From Streptomyces sclerotialus (GTDB taxonomy: Bacteria > Actinomycetota > Actinomycetes > Streptomycetales > Streptomycetaceae), in the NCBI RefSeq assembly GCF_040907265.1, contig NZ_JBFOHP010000002.1, positions 3,558,501 to 3,622,500 on the forward strand: a stretch of DNA of 64,000 nt, written 5' to 3'. Every line of letters starts with the position of its first letter. Position 1 is the stretch's first letter. The position numbers were made by a program, and so were the translations under genes. Below the pieces are notes generated by a model. That model worked only from the letters and a program-made list of their open reading frames with translations. It was not told where the DNA came from and ran no database searches. Shown here in pieces: positions 63,682 through 64,000 of this stretch.

Positions 63682-64000
63682 ATGAGTACTTCAGCCGACG
63701 CTCATCCCCTGTTCGCCGCGGCGCTGCGCGAACGGGGCCTCGAAGTCGCGGTACGCCGCTTCCCCGACGCCACCCGCACCGCGGCACAGGCCGCGGCCGC
63801 CGTCGGCTGCGAGCCCGCCGAGATCGTCAAGTCGCTCGTCTTCGCCGCGGACGGGGTGCCGGTCCTCGTCCTCATGGACGGCGCCTCCCGGGTCGACGTC
63901 GAGAAGGTCCGCGCCGAGCTGGGCGCGCGGCACGTCGGCCGCGCGGACGCCGCGGTCGTCCGCGAGACCACCGGGTACGCCATCGGCGGCGTACCGCCCT
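63682..64000 (+). CDS. YbaK/EbsC family Cys-tRNA(Pro)/aminoacyl-tRNA deacylase (3' end cut by window)
   Basis: From the ATG at 63682 the frame is open to the window end: MSTSADAHPLFAAALRERG, then VRRFPDATRTAAQAAAAVGCEPAEIVKSLVF, VLVLMDGASRVDVEKV and ETTGYAIGGVPP. These are the hallmarks of the YbaK/INS editing fold, which hydrolyses mischarged tRNA (the Lys in VKSLVF and the GGVPP loop are conserved). About the first 106 residues of an expected 160 or so are present. Confidence 0.92.
   Translation, partial: MSTSADAHPLFAAALRERGLEVAVRRFPDATRTAAQAAAAVGCEPAEIVKSLVFAADGVPVLVLMDGASRVDVEKVRAELGARHVGRADAAVVRETTGYAIGGVPP

Overview
The window is a stretch of high-GC actinobacterial core chromosome, almost certainly Streptomyces. 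Coding regions have G/C at nearly every third position, GTG starts are common, and the gene order resembles the conserved Streptomyces block running from mfd through glmU-prs-rplY-pth, ppc, tam/tamR, galTEK, ispE/rsmA/rpf, rsmI and pmt to a penicillin-binding protein. Names come from motifs and gene order read by eye; no database search was run.

Layout. 1-5.2 kb: a partial N6-adenine methylase-like protein, a DUF4190/DUF4352 membrane protein, an HNH-type lipoprotein nuclease and a DUF2079 membrane protein. 5.2-13.3 kb: mfd, a DHA2 efflux pump, a DivIVA-like coiled-coil protein with a probable frameshift near its 3' end, and an LCP-family protein. 13.4-18.6 kb: two divergent operons of polymorphic-toxin-type domains. 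One encodes a WHH nuclease fused to SUKH-1 and a YrhB/Imm35-like, proline-rich, deaminase and SUKH-4 fusion; the other encodes a YwqJ-like deaminase followed by SUKH-3. 18.7-21.2 kb: an orphan histidine kinase, an HTH protein with a LAGLIDADG-like domain, and tRNA-Gln(UUG). 21.3-28.8 kb: glmU, prs, rplY, pth, a small membrane protein and ppc. 29-32.7 kb: a desaturase with a TetR regulator, and the trans-aconitate methyltransferase tam with its divergent MarR regulator tamR. 32.9-42.6 kb: an SDR, a GH42 beta-galactosidase, an orphan LuxR regulator, and the galactose locus (galTEK divergent from a sodium/solute symporter). 42.6-54.5 kb: a second LuxR regulator with a degenerate receiver, a PQQ-propeller membrane protein, an ABC-F ATPase, an alpha/beta hydrolase, the rpf-rsmA-ispE operon, TatD, a zinc-ribbon protein and rsmI. 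54.5-56.2 kb: pmt.

The clearest foreign segment is 56.2-60.0 kb. The last 83 bp of pmt, including its stop codon, are repeated perfectly 3,794 bp downstream, as expected of a site-specific island that restored the target gene's 3' end. Inside are two much lower-GC genes joined by a TAATG overlap: a ParB/Srx-fold protein with an HTH, and an Mrr-type (QxK) restriction endonuclease-like protein with two TTA codons. Beyond them lie a degenerate stretch, a GntR fragment and a frame-disrupted NUDIX gene. No integrase is visible. The ParB-Mrr pair is the best candidate for an undescribed, possibly anti-invader, system. Past the island the core resumes with a lipoprotein/membrane-protein pair, a class B penicillin-binding protein and the start of a YbaK/EbsC deacylase.

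Functional links: galactose uptake and the Leloir pathway share one regulated divergent region; tam/tamR and the desaturase/TetR pair each have a visible palindromic operator; rpf, rsmA and ispE overlap and are translationally coupled.
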